Source: CAYTTA01 sp964440655 (GTDB taxonomy: Bacteria; Bacteroidota; Rhodothermia; Balneolales; Balneolaceae). Taken from it: DNA of 37,816 nucleotides. The notes under the pieces are model-generated. The model ran no database searches, was not told the DNA's origin, and worked only from the letters and a program-made list of their open reading frames with translations. A program made the position numbers and the translations under genes. The stretch lies in contig CAYTTA010000018.1 in NCBI GenBank assembly GCA_964440655.1, positions 1 through 37,816 on the forward strand, given 5' to 3'. Each line of letters starts with the position of its first letter. Position 1 is the first letter of the stretch. This document shows, piece by piece, positions 16,249 to 24,147 of this stretch.

Positions 16249-17829
16249 CTACTCCCTTTCTCTCTCCTGTTCTGCCCCTGGCTCTCTCTCCCGATCCGAT
16301 CCCTGTACCGGCATCTCTTCCTGTACGGACGGCACTGATATTTCTCCCGGCGCCGAGGGGGGAGGCGTGGGCTCCGGCTCCCTGATCCGAACCCTGTTGG
16401 ACATGGAGTTGTTCGAAGACACATCATCTTCCAGGTCATGGCGGACGACCAGGGTATGGGTCCGGATGGTCGATCCGGTCGTATCCCAGACAAAGGCGAG
16501 TGTGATGGAGTTGTCCCGTGCCAGACCGCCCCGGATGATCTCCGAATCGATCTCCACCTGATCGGTCTCGTTAAAAAAGGTGACATGGATATCGCGGCCG
16601 ATATTCTGATTCCCAAGATTTTGAACCGCCACCGAGACATTGACCACATCACCTCGCGAGATCTCCGGGTCAAGACTGATACCGGTAATTCCAATATCCA
16701 TGAGGTCTTCCTCGCCAACCCTCACGGACCGGGTGCGAAGATTGTTTGCTGAGTTGTCATCGGCCAGAGAATGAGTGGCCACCAGAACCACATTCCCGGG
16801 GAGGACCTCGCTGCTGTTCCAGTCATAGGAGAACGAGAGACTGTCGCCCGGTGCAAGAACCCCGTTCCATGTATGCCGTCCGATCTCCCGGCTGTAGGAG
16901 TAATTGGTCAGAAAGAGATCGAATCCGCCGGTTACCGGATTCAGACCCACATTCCGTACATAGACAAGGACCGGCACACGCTCTCCCCGCACAATCTCCT
17001 CCCTGGCTACGATGGTTGTAACCGCAAGGTCGTACGGCTTGGGCTCCTCGATCTGGACGGAGGTCGATCGAAGGTTGTTATCCCCATTTTCATCCTCGTG
17101 CAGCAGCCGGGCGGTTAGCGTGCGTACCCCTGCCTCCGTTTCACCGGTGTCCCATCTCCACCCGACTCTGAACTGCTCTCCCGCCTTCACTCCCTCCTCC
17201 CGGGTCTCTCTTCCTATCTCACTCTCTCCCTCCATCAACACCACTTCGACCGGTTCGGTCACATCCCTCCAGGAGAGGTTTTCCACCGAAGCCACAACGG
17301 TAACCTCATCGCCGCGGATCGATCTTAACGGGGCATCCAGTGAGGTGACCGCCAGATCGTTTTCCGCCGGCTGGTTGATTGCCACCGTGGCGGTCATGCG
17401 ATTGTTCGACCGGTCCGGATCTGCATGGTCATGCCTCGCCTCCAGAATGACCTGACCGCTCTGCACCTCGGCGGTATTCCAGCTGTAGGTGAAGGAGCGT
17501 GTTTCTCCCTGTTTCACGACCTCCTCCAGCGGACGGGTTCCGATCACCCTCCCTCCACTCTGATTGAGCAGGGTGATGACGACAGGAGCGGTCAGATCAC
17601 CTGGGCCTGCATTTCGTACGGTCACGGTTACCGGAATGCGTTCACCCCGCACGGCGGAGACCGGGACTTCCAGTCCGATAACGGAGAGATCGTTCTCCTG
17701 AATCTCTTCACTCGGGTCGGACTCCTGCAGCGCTCCAGCCACCGGATCGGACTCCTGCATCGCTTCAGCCACCGGATCGGACAGAGCGGATCTGCCGACA
17801 ACCAGGAGAATGATCAGAAAGGTGGTCAT
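16249..17829 (-). CDS. Exported protein with four CARDB-type repeats
   Basis: A 526-residue exported protein with a short signal peptide (FLIILLVVGRSALS). Next come three near-repeats of ESDPVAEAMQ-like sequence, then four domains of about 105 residues matching CARDB (a beta-sandwich adhesion-type module). Each has a RGERIPVTVTVRN-like first strand, an SFTYSWNT-like middle strand and a DPDRSNNR-like closing motif. The tail is charged and Glu/Arg-rich (GSDREREPGAEQERERE), without a sorting signal, transmembrane anchor or enzyme domain. Its ATG overlaps the stop of the WecA-like gene (ATGA), so it is translationally coupled to the exopolysaccharide operon. It may bind or organise the polymer outside the membrane; that is inferred from context. 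Confidence 0.85.
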   Translation of the reverse strand: MTTFLIILLVVGRSALSDPVAEAMQESDPVAGALQESDPSEEIQENDLSVIGLEVPVSAVRGERIPVTVTVRNAGPGDLTAPVVITLLNQSGGRVIGTRPLEEVVKQGETRSFTYSWNTAEVQSGQVILEARHDHADPDRSNNRMTATVAINQPAENDLAVTSLDAPLRSIRGDEVTVVASVENLSWRDVTEPVEVVLMEGESEIGRETREEGVKAGEQFRVGWRWDTGETEAGVRTLTARLLHEDENGDNNLRSTSVQIEEPKPYDLAVTTIVAREEIVRGERVPVLVYVRNVGLNPVTGGFDLFLTNYSYSREIGRHTWNGVLAPGDSLSFSYDWNSSEVLPGNVVLVATHSLADDNSANNLRTRSVRVGEEDLMDIGITGISLDPEISRGDVVNVSVAVQNLGNQNIGRDIHVTFFNETDQVEIDSEIIRGGLARDNSITLAFVWDTTGSTIRTHTLVVRHDLEDDVSSNNSMSNRVRIREPEPTPPPSAPGEISVPSVQEEMPVQGSDREREPGAEQERERE

Positions 17830-19775
17830 TGCAGCCCGATTACAGCCGGGTCTGACGAGGCAGCCCGGGGGGTGTCGGTACGGGGCTCTGTCTGATCGCC
17901 CGTAACGGCATCCAGAGTTTTCATCTGAAGTTGAAGTCGCTTGATCCTGATCTGTTTATCCCTGGCAATTGACCGGATCCGTTTCAGGTCCTCCGGCCGG
18001 ATCTGCTCCTCGCAGATAAGGATGGTATCCACTTTTTCCTGCTGCAGAATTCTGGGAAGTCTCCAGTGTCCGCCCAGTATGGGATATCCATAAATCCGTT
18101 TCCCCTCCAGGTCAGGATTGTCATCCAGAAAACCGACGACCCGGTAAGGACTCACAAGTGAATGGTTGATTTTGTGCATGAGCATGGTCCCGTTCTCATT
18201 GGCTCCGTAGATCAGAACAGATTCACCGCTCTTTTTATTCCTGTGAAACCAGAAACCCAGCGCCTGCCATGTCAGACGGATGCCCAGGATTGAGGTGAGC
18301 AGGAAGTAGAAGTCGTGGATCATGAAGGGAAGAACGCTATCGGTCGGGGCCCCTGTCAGGGCCAGAAGTGTGCCTGCTGCCAGCACGGCCCACCCTGCCA
18401 TCGCAGTGATCCGTACGGCGTTGCCGATCCCCATCGATCGGATCTTCTCCCTGTAAAGGCCTGTAGCCCAGAGAATGGCAAGTTGAAGAGTGAGAAGGGG
18501 AATGAAATGGTTGTGGAAAATGGGGGTGCCACCCGTTGCAGCCATGGCAACCAGCCGGTCGCTCAGCCAGAGTGAGACTGCTATCGAGCCCAGATCGGTA
18601 AGCCCCAGAAAAGTGGTGCGGTTCAGGATCCACCGTTCGTAGACCGGCAGGAAAAGGCCGTTGTTAAGGATGGAAATTTCATGATATCGGAGCCGGCGGA
18701 CCCCGCCGACCAGAGCGGTTCCAAGAAGGAGCGAGAGTGCCAGTGAAGTTTCCGTCTCCTCCATGCGAATATAGAGAATCCCTCCCGCTGCAAAGAATGC
18801 GGAGCAGCCATATAGCAGCAGAACCGTATTTCGATGGGTAAGACCCAGGGAGATCAGCTGATGATGGATATGGGAACGATCCGGAGTAAACATTCCATAG
18901 AGAATCTCCCTCAAGGTTCGTTTCTCTCCTTTGGGCCGATCGGGCAGATAGTGGACCAGGAATCTTCGGGCCATGGAGAGGAGCGTATCGGTGATCGGCA
19001 GGATCAGAACCAGCAGAGGGAAGAGCAGAGCAAAGCCGGTGGAGATTTTCGTGGTGCTCTGGATGGAGAGCAATGCCAGGGAAAAACCGATAAAAAGACT
19101 GCCGGAGTCGCCGAGAAAGATCCGGGCCGGATTGAAATTGTACTTCAGAAATCCTATCAGCGAGCCTGCCAGAATGAGGGCAGGCATCGCCGTGACGGGA
19201 TCGTTCTCAAGCAGCGAGATGGTGGCGATTGTAAGGAGGGCGATCGATGCCACACCCGCTGCCAGACCATCCAATCCGTCGATCAGGTTGAAGGCATTGG
19301 TGATCCCCACAATCCAGAGAAGCGTCAGGGGGAAATCGAGGATCTCCACATCGAGCATCCCCGCTCCGAGAGGATTGGTGATATCGGAGATCCGGAACCC
19401 CGCCAGATAGACAAGAGAGGCGAGCAGAAGCTGCACCCCGAATTTCAGACCGGGACGGAGGGGTTTCAGGTCATCCCACAAACCGAGAAGAAAAATGGAG
19501 ACCAGAGAGAAGAGCAGGAGAAGCGCCGGGTAGAGAGACACACTGCCGTCTGTGGACATCCCTTCGGGAAGCAGAATGATGAGCAGGCCGGCAGAAAGGA
19601 TGACGCTGCCAAACACCGCCGCTCCCCCCATCCGGGGAGTGATCTTCGCATGGATCTTTCTCCCCCCCGGCCGGTCCACGGCACCCACCCGGACTGCCAT
19701 CCGGATGGCCAGAGGGGTCAGCAGGAGGGAGAGCAGAAGCGGGATCAGGAAAAGAGCAGCGAATGTGAGGATCAT
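17826..19775 (-). CDS. WecA/MraY-type sugar-phosphate transferase fused to a CapD-like N-terminal half
   Basis: A 649-residue membrane protein in two parts. Residues 1-360 are a polyprenyl-phosphate GlcNAc-1-phosphate transferase of the WecA/TagO type: GGRKIHAKITPRMGG (37-51), the metal-site LWDDLKP (99-105), TNAFNLIDGLDGL (159-171), IFLGDSGSLFIG (219-230) and DRSHIHH (299-305). It should start polymer synthesis by loading a sugar phosphate on undecaprenyl phosphate. Residues 390-510 form about four more helices, and 518-620 a Rossmann-like domain (SVLIYGANENG, VVGFLDDNPDLEGKRIYGYP), as in the N-terminal part of CapD/WbpM and the sugar transferases of WcaJ type. The SDR catalytic domain of CapD is absent. 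The gene follows the AAA+ gene by 12 bases and overlaps the CARDB gene by four. Confidence 0.9.
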   Translation of the reverse strand: MILTFAALFLIPLLLSLLLTPLAIRMAVRVGAVDRPGGRKIHAKITPRMGGAAVFGSVILSAGLLIILLPEGMSTDGSVSLYPALLLLFSLVSIFLLGLWDDLKPLRPGLKFGVQLLLASLVYLAGFRISDITNPLGAGMLDVEILDFPLTLLWIVGITNAFNLIDGLDGLAAGVASIALLTIATISLLENDPVTAMPALILAGSLIGFLKYNFNPARIFLGDSGSLFIGFSLALLSIQSTTKISTGFALLFPLLVLILPITDTLLSMARRFLVHYLPDRPKGEKRTLREILYGMFTPDRSHIHHQLISLGLTHRNTVLLLYGCSAFFAAGGILYIRMEETETSLALSLLLGTALVGGVRRLRYHEISILNNGLFLPVYERWILNRTTFLGLTDLGSIAVSLWLSDRLVAMAATGGTPIFHNHFIPLLTLQLAILWATGLYREKIRSMGIGNAVRITAMAGWAVLAAGTLLALTGAPTDSVLPFMIHDFYFLLTSILGIRLTWQALGFWFHRNKKSGESVLIYGANENGTMLMHKINHSLVSPYRVVGFLDDNPDLEGKRIYGYPILGGHWRLPRILQQEKVDTILICEEQIRPEDLKRIRSIARDKQIRIKRLQLQMKTLDAVTGDQTEPRTDTPRAASSDPAVIGLQ

Positions 19776-19787
19776 TCCAACAAGGTT

Positions 19788-20597
19788 TTAACGGTCGTAA
19801 GGCAGTTTCCAGCTCATGGTGAAGGGCAGGTGCCGACTCTCAATGGTAGAACCGTAGGAGAGGATCGCCGCCTGGTGGATGGCATTCTTCAACTGGCGGA
19901 TATTTCCGGGCCAGCTGTAGTCGAAACATTCGCAGATCGCCTGGGAGGAGATCCTGACATTTCTCCAATCGGAATGTTTCTCTCTGAACTCCTGCAGGAA
20001 CAGATCGATAAAAAGAGGGATATCCTCCCTTCTCTCCCGCAAGGGGGGCAGCATGATGGCCACGGGATCGAGCTGCTGTAGAATGCGGTACCAGACCTGT
20101 GTATGTAGCATCCGGTGGAAGGAGTCATGATTCATCGACAGGATCAGCCGGGGGGAGCGTGCCAGGTTGTGACGGAAGAGACGACAGCTTCCTTCCATAT
20201 AGGAGTCGATCACTCTCTGCATCTGTTCTTCCCCCAGTTCGGAAAACTGATCGAGATAGAGGACACCCCCCTCTGCTTTTTCCAATACTCCACCGCGGAA
20301 AGTTTCCTCCTCTTCATACAGAGTGACCGGGTTCATCGCGCTTCCTCCAGACTCCTCCATGTCCAGGCAGTAGAAGAGATGAAAAGGCCCTCCCGCTCTG
20401 CGGCTGTTCTGGTGAATCATGCGTGCCATCCTTTTTTTTCCCGATCCGATCTCTCCGATCACAATGGTGTGAGCTTCCAGGCTGGCCAGACTCATCGCCT
20501 TGCTCAGAATATCCTGCATGAGCAGACTCCGGAACGGAGGCCGGCTCGGCCAGAGAAGTGAATGATGGATGCCGTCGCGGTAGGGTGCAGGTGCCAT
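19788..20597 (-). CDS. Degenerate sigma-54-activator-like AAA+ ATPase (pseudo-bEBP)
   Basis: A 269-residue protein homologous to the AAA+ core of sigma-54 activators. Walker A is kept (GEIGSGKK, 48-55), as are an arginine-finger-like WYRILQQLDP (169-178), the LPPLRERREDIPLFID motif (183-198) and sensor-II YSWPGNIRQLKNAI (227-240). The region that should hold GAFTGA is shortened and reads TLYEEEETFRGGVLEKAEGG (92-111), so the sigma-54-contacting loop is gone. Walker B is LYLDQFSEL, with Gln117 in place of the catalytic Glu. No HTH follows; the protein ends 30 residues after sensor II. It should therefore be unable to activate RpoN by itself. It lies inside the minus-strand exopolysaccharide operon, four bases after the PorV-like gene. 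It may mix with or inhibit a true activator, or work as an unrelated regulatory ATPase. Confidence 0.85.
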   Translation of the reverse strand: MAPAPYRDGIHHSLLWPSRPPFRSLLMQDILSKAMSLASLEAHTIVIGEIGSGKKRMARMIHQNSRRAGGPFHLFYCLDMEESGGSAMNPVTLYEEEETFRGGVLEKAEGGVLYLDQFSELGEEQMQRVIDSYMEGSCRLFRHNLARSPRLILSMNHDSFHRMLHTQVWYRILQQLDPVAIMLPPLRERREDIPLFIDLFLQEFREKHSDWRNVRISSQAICECFDYSWPGNIRQLKNAIHQAAILSYGSTIESRHLPFTMSWKLPYDR

Positions 20598-20601
20598 GGC
20601 T

Positions 20602-21636
20602 TCAGAGGTGAAGGATCAATCCCAGTTGATGATACCGGTCATCCCACTGGTGTTTGTGTGAAATGGTGTAGTCCAGTCTGAACCGCTCCAGTTCTATACC
20701 GAATCCGAAGCGGGGCAGGTAGATCCGCTCCTCCGGATGAAAAAGCAGACCGCTCCGAAGAGCCAGTTCGGGAATAGGCTTGACTTCGAGACCACCCGTA
20801 TACCAGACCCCCCGTTGCGAGAAGCGTTTCATATTGGCCAGTGAAAGAGAGAGCCAGGTGTGGTCGGTGTCGACGGGGAATGAGAGGGTGGCGCCCAGTT
20901 CCAGAACTTCCCCCAGATCCCGGCTCCCCAGTGCGGTGCGGCCGTTATCAAGAAGTTCATAGGTGATACCGCGACCCAGCCCCCGGAACGAGATTCCGTA
21001 GCTGACCGATTGCGAAGGGGCGTACAACGCACCGAGTACTGCGTGGTAGCTCCAGAAACGGGCATGTTCATTGTTTGCAAAGGAGACGGAGTTCATGATT
21101 CCGAAACTGAGAATGTTCTCCAGCGACCATGCGTAGGCCAGGTCGGCCTGAACCATCATCAGGTCGGGTTCGGGTCGGGTCGGCGAACCGATCAGCGAGG
21201 TCGCCCCGGAGCCTTTGTGCTGAATGCCCAGCTGTGCCGTGACACGATGCGGCCCGTGTGCCATGGCGGGCAGCGTGAAGCTCTGGGACATCAGATTGTT
21301 CTCCCAGTTCTGGAGGAGGGTGAGGTGCAGGGTCCGGAGCTCCCGCACAAAGGTGAGAGCCGCCGGATTCATATTGATCGACGAGAGGTCCCGGTAATCG
21401 GCAACACCGGCATTCCCGAGTGCCGAACTGCGGGCGTCATATTTGTAGACCTGAAGGGAGCCGCTCCCGGTCACCACCCCAAGGGAGTCTGCACTCTGTG
21501 CCTGCAGGGGCGCCCCGCCAAGGAGCGCGGCCAGGAACGTGGCAAAGAGCGCGTTAAAGAGGGTTCCCGGGGTCGGGAAGTGCCCCGTCATCTTTTTGCG
21601 CCCGGATATCATCTCAGGCATCATGTTGCGCCTCAT
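20602..21636 (-). CDS. PorV/PorQ-type outer-membrane beta-barrel protein
   Basis: A 344-residue protein of the PorV/PorQ (FadL-like) outer-membrane group typical of Bacteroidota and relatives. The signal peptide ends near PLQAQS. The family hallmark DARSSALGNAGVADYRDLSS followed by NMNPAAL lies near residue 70. The rest is a series of alternating beta strands ending in GLILHL. Its start codon overlaps the stop of the Wza-like gene (TGATG), so the two are coupled. In type IX secretion PorV carries cargo to attachment; here no other T9SS gene is near, and the operon suggests a role with polysaccharide export or surface display. In-frame ATGs at residues 5, 6 and 16 are alternative starts. Confidence 0.8.
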   Translation of the reverse strand: MRRNMMPEMISGRKKMTGHFPTPGTLFNALFATFLAALLGGAPLQAQSADSLGVVTGSGSLQVYKYDARSSALGNAGVADYRDLSSINMNPAALTFVRELRTLHLTLLQNWENNLMSQSFTLPAMAHGPHRVTAQLGIQHKGSGATSLIGSPTRPEPDLMMVQADLAYAWSLENILSFGIMNSVSFANNEHARFWSYHAVLGALYAPSQSVSYGISFRGLGRGITYELLDNGRTALGSRDLGEVLELGATLSFPVDTDHTWLSLSLANMKRFSQRGVWYTGGLEVKPIPELALRSGLLFHPEERIYLPRFGFGIELERFRLDYTISHKHQWDDRYHQLGLILHL

Positions 21637-22337
21637 CAGTTGAAAACTCTGAAAATTCCGAACAGGAGCACTGCATCCCGCAGAAAATCGGACATCTCCC
21701 GGATTGCATTCTCCTTGCGCGGGACATAGACGATATCCCCCGGATGGACCAGGGTGGAGGGTGCCTCCACATCTCCGCTGTCCAGATAGCGGGTCAGGTC
21801 CAGTGTGACCGAATTGGGGTTTCCGTTCTTCCTGTAGATCTTCACGCTTCGGATATTGGCCTGTTCGGCCGGACCGCCCGCGGTCGAGAGAACCTTGAAG
21901 ATGGATGTCGCTCCGATCAGCGGGTAGTTATCAGGCCGCGTCACCATTCCGTAGACCGAAACCAGCATGTTCTCTGTATGCCGGATGGAGACATTCAGAT
22001 TGATCTCCCCGGCGATATAGGTCGCCAGCTGCCGGCGCAGTTCCTCCTCCAGCTCCTGACGTGTGAGACCGCTTACACGGACCTCCCCGACCAGGGGAAC
22101 GGTTATGGTTCCCAGACCGGAAACCGTGGTCTGGGTGTTGAATCCCGGCTGCTCCCAGACGATCAGTTCAATTTCATCTCCCGCCCGGATCCGGTAGTCC
22201 GCTTCCACAACAAACGGCTCATCCGGGAAGGCGGCCGCTCTCTGCAGGGCATTCTCCTCCTGCATGGAACGGGTGGGGGCGCATCCGGAAAGCAGCAGGA
22301 GTAGTCCGGTGCATGTCACTGTAAGAGACCTCATCAT
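21636..22337 (-). CDS. Wza-type outer-membrane polysaccharide export lipoprotein
   Basis: Polysaccharide export (OPX) protein expected to form the outer-membrane exit channel. A lipoprotein signal ends LLLLLSGC, with the lipidated Cys at residue 19 from this start. The polysaccharide-export domain begins YRIRAGDEIELIVWEQPGF, followed by SLBB-like segments (VYGMVTRPDNYPLIG, VLSTAGGPAEQANIRSVKIY) and HPGDIVYVPRK. A short hydrophobic C-terminus (LRDAVLLFGIFRVF) may be the membrane-spanning helix. The frame is open up to 22424, but the ATG pair at 22337/22334 is preferred: it gives a proper signal peptide, and a minus-strand sigma-54 promoter at 22385-22400 lies inside the longer frame. It is first in the minus arm of the exopolysaccharide locus. 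Confidence 0.88.
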   Translation of the reverse strand: MMRSLTVTCTGLLLLLSGCAPTRSMQEENALQRAAAFPDEPFVVEADYRIRAGDEIELIVWEQPGFNTQTTVSGLGTITVPLVGEVRVSGLTRQELEEELRRQLATYIAGEINLNVSIRHTENMLVSVYGMVTRPDNYPLIGATSIFKVLSTAGGPAEQANIRSVKIYRKNGNPNSVTLDLTRYLDSGDVEAPSTLVHPGDIVYVPRKENAIREMSDFLRDAVLLFGIFRVFN

Positions 22338-22384
22338 GATCAAGAAGTGAGTGAGAAGGTTTATTTCAATGTGACAGGGCCGGT

Positions 22385-22400
22385 ACAACAAACGTGCCAA
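22385..22400 (-). promoter_or_regulatory. Sigma-54 promoter of the wza-like operon
   Basis: On the minus strand the sequence reads TTGGCACGTTTGTTGT. The -24 element TGGCAC is exact and the five-base spacing is correct; the -12 element is TTGT rather than TTGC. The first 15 bases are identical to the promoter at 29822-29836. The predicted start near 22373 gives a leader of about 36 bases to the ATG at 22337. The imperfect -12 base is the main doubt. Confidence 0.72.
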
Positions 22401-22559
22401 GCAGAGGCGCACCATCATCCGCATACCGCTGCTGCATCCTCATTCCAGAGGTGACCGGAGAGGAAGCCGGATGGCGTGTGCAGCATAGGGAGGGGGGAGG
22501 AAAGGGCACCGTTCCGGAGTGGATTGAAAGGAGAGCTGGTGCGCAAACCCCATGGGGAA

Positions 22560-22600
22560 GAAGATTTTTTACATCCTGTCTCACACCTTTGTGTGTAAAT
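22560..22600. promoter_or_regulatory. Candidate activator-binding region between divergent promoters
   Basis: GAAGATTTTTTACA (22560-22573) recurs exactly at 29679-29692 before the deacetylase operon. Here TTTACA (22568-22573) is mirrored by TGTAAA (22594-22599), enclosing a CACAC-CTTT-GTGTG inverted repeat (22582-22595). It lies about 165 bases from each of the two divergent sigma-54 promoters, a normal enhancer distance. GTTCC-AACC-GGAAC follows at 22603-22616. The assignment as the enhancer is an inference. Confidence 0.5.
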
Positions 22601-22738
22601 ATGTTCCAACCGGAACCGCAGCCCGGAGTGCAGGTTCCTGTTCAGGACAGATCCGGCTCTGCGGTGCGACGGATCCTGGCTTGTTCCGGTGAGGTGGTAG
22701 AGCAACGGAGGGATGGAATCTTCACACTGGCAGAGAGT

Positions 22739-22753
22739 TGGCACAGCAATTGC
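22739..22753 (+). promoter_or_regulatory. Sigma-54 promoter of the wzz-like operon
   Basis: TTGGCACAGCAATTGCA matches the sigma-54 consensus exactly: TGGCAC at 22739-22744, five bases, TTGC at 22750-22753. The predicted start is near 22765, which leaves a leader of about 54 bases to the GTG at 22819 and rules out the upstream in-frame TTG and GTG codons as starts on this transcript. Confidence 0.85.
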
Positions 22754-22818
22754 ACAGCGTGATACCTCCTGAAGAGAGAAAAGAGGATCAAACAGCTAAT
22801 CAGAGAGGTAGACGAATC

Positions 22819-24147
22819 GTGTATCAGGCAAAAGAGACAGCACAGGAGTTGCTGAGTGCAGCCAGACGGCGCAGGTTCCTGTTGCTATTCACGCCCCTGT
22901 TTTTCCTGGGGCTGAGCTTCGGAGCACTCCAGCTGATCGAACCGAAATACACCTCCACCACCTCGATCCTCGTCCAGAAAGAGGAGACGCTCAATCCTCT
23001 CATTCTTTACGAGATGGCTGTAAACATCGCATCGGAGGACCGGTTGAACGCGTTCAACGAGATTATCTACAGCCGCTCAACCATGGAGATGCTGATCGAT
23101 ACCCTCAGGCTCTCCACCCGTTTGGAGACCGAACGGGAAAAGCAGTCTCTCATCGAGACGCTGAGAAAGCAGATCCGCACGGAGTCCAGGGCGTCGGACT
23201 CATTCGAGATCAGCTTCACCGCCACCGATCCGGTGATTTCGCGCGATGCCGTACTCTTTTTGTCCAATCATTTCATCTCCACCCGGCTCCTTCTGGAGAA
23301 ACGGCGCAACAACGAGACCGTCGAGTTTTTCACCGCCAAATTAGAGGAGATGGAGAGAGTGGTGGAGCAGCAGCGGGATCAGGTGGTCAGTTCCGCATCC
23401 GATCAGCTGCAGGTGCTGCCGATGGATGAGCGGGCCCTGCAGGCAAGGCTTCAGGGCATCGATGCCCGTCTGGAGTCGCTCGACTGGCAGATCTTCCAGA
23501 TGGAGGAGCAGATGAATGTGGTACGGGACTATCTGGCCGAAGATCCCGAACGTGCCGATGTGCGGCAGCTCTTCCGCCTTCCTCTCGATCAGACACCCTT
23601 CGGAAGGGAGCTCTCGGAACTTCTCCGGGAGTACGGGGAGCTGAGCCAGATCTACACCTCCAGTTATCCCCGCATGCGGGTGGTTTCGTCCCAGATCCGT
23701 CAGATCGCCGGCAGGATCCCGACCGCGATGGAGTCCACGCTGGAGAGACTCCGTCACCAGCGGGGGGACCTGGCCGCTCAGAGGAACAGTGTCATCAACG
23801 ATATGCAGCAGGCCTTCATCGCCACGCAGGTGAACCGTAGCCAGCAGTCCGACTACAGCGTTTATGAAAAGTTGTACAACGATATGAAGATCAAACTGGA
23901 GCAGGCGAGAATGACACGCGATATCGGGGATCGGGCAACGGAACAATTCATCGTTCTGGATGAACCTTTCGTCCCGGAGAAACCCTCTTCACCCAATCGG
24001 ACTCTGGTGATCGCACTCGGTCTTGTGGCCGGATTTATCGTTGGAGTGATCGTCAGTGCTGTGGCGGAAGTGCTCGATACAAGCGTCCGGGGTGTGACCG
24101 ATCTGGAATACCGAAAGCCGGTCATTGCCTATCTCTCCGACGGATGA
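22819..24147 (+). CDS. Wzz/GumC-type polysaccharide co-polymerase
   Basis: Inner-membrane polysaccharide co-polymerase controlling chain length and export, about 442 residues. The first transmembrane helix (FLLLFTPLFFLGLSFGALQL) follows a basic cytoplasmic tail. The Wzz domain opens with YTSTTSILVQ; a long periplasmic coiled coil holds the middle. The proline motif and second helix read EPFVPEKPSSPNRTLVIALG, then LVAGFIVGVIVSAVAEVL. There is no fused kinase; a separate BY-kinase-like gene overlaps the end (ATGA). The frame extends up to TTG 22738, but that codon lies inside the sigma-54 promoter. GTG 22819 has AGAGAGG upstream at 10-base spacing, so it is chosen. It is first gene of the plus arm. 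Confidence 0.88.
   Translation: MYQAKETAQELLSAARRRRFLLLFTPLFFLGLSFGALQLIEPKYTSTTSILVQKEETLNPLILYEMAVNIASEDRLNAFNEIIYSRSTMEMLIDTLRLSTRLETEREKQSLIETLRKQIRTESRASDSFEISFTATDPVISRDAVLFLSNHFISTRLLLEKRRNNETVEFFTAKLEEMERVVEQQRDQVVSSASDQLQVLPMDERALQARLQGIDARLESLDWQIFQMEEQMNVVRDYLAEDPERADVRQLFRLPLDQTPFGRELSELLREYGELSQIYTSSYPRMRVVSSQIRQIAGRIPTAMESTLERLRHQRGDLAAQRNSVINDMQQAFIATQVNRSQQSDYSVYEKLYNDMKIKLEQARMTRDIGDRATEQFIVLDEPFVPEKPSSPNRTLVIALGLVAGFIVGVIVSAVAEVLDTSVRGVTDLEYRKPVIAYLSDG

Noticed and set aside
18834..20081. 415-codon open frame on the plus strand
   Set aside because: Antisense to the WecA-like and AAA+ genes; composition (Gly, Gln, Asp, Glu runs) is that of a shadow frame.
22338..22424. Longer N-terminus of the Wza-like protein starting at 22424
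   Set aside because: It would bury the lipoprotein signal 29 residues inside the protein and contains the operon's own sigma-54 promoter.
22394..22762. 122-codon plus-strand frame in the divergent control region
   Set aside because: It starts inside one sigma-54 promoter and ends across the other, and has no recognisable features.
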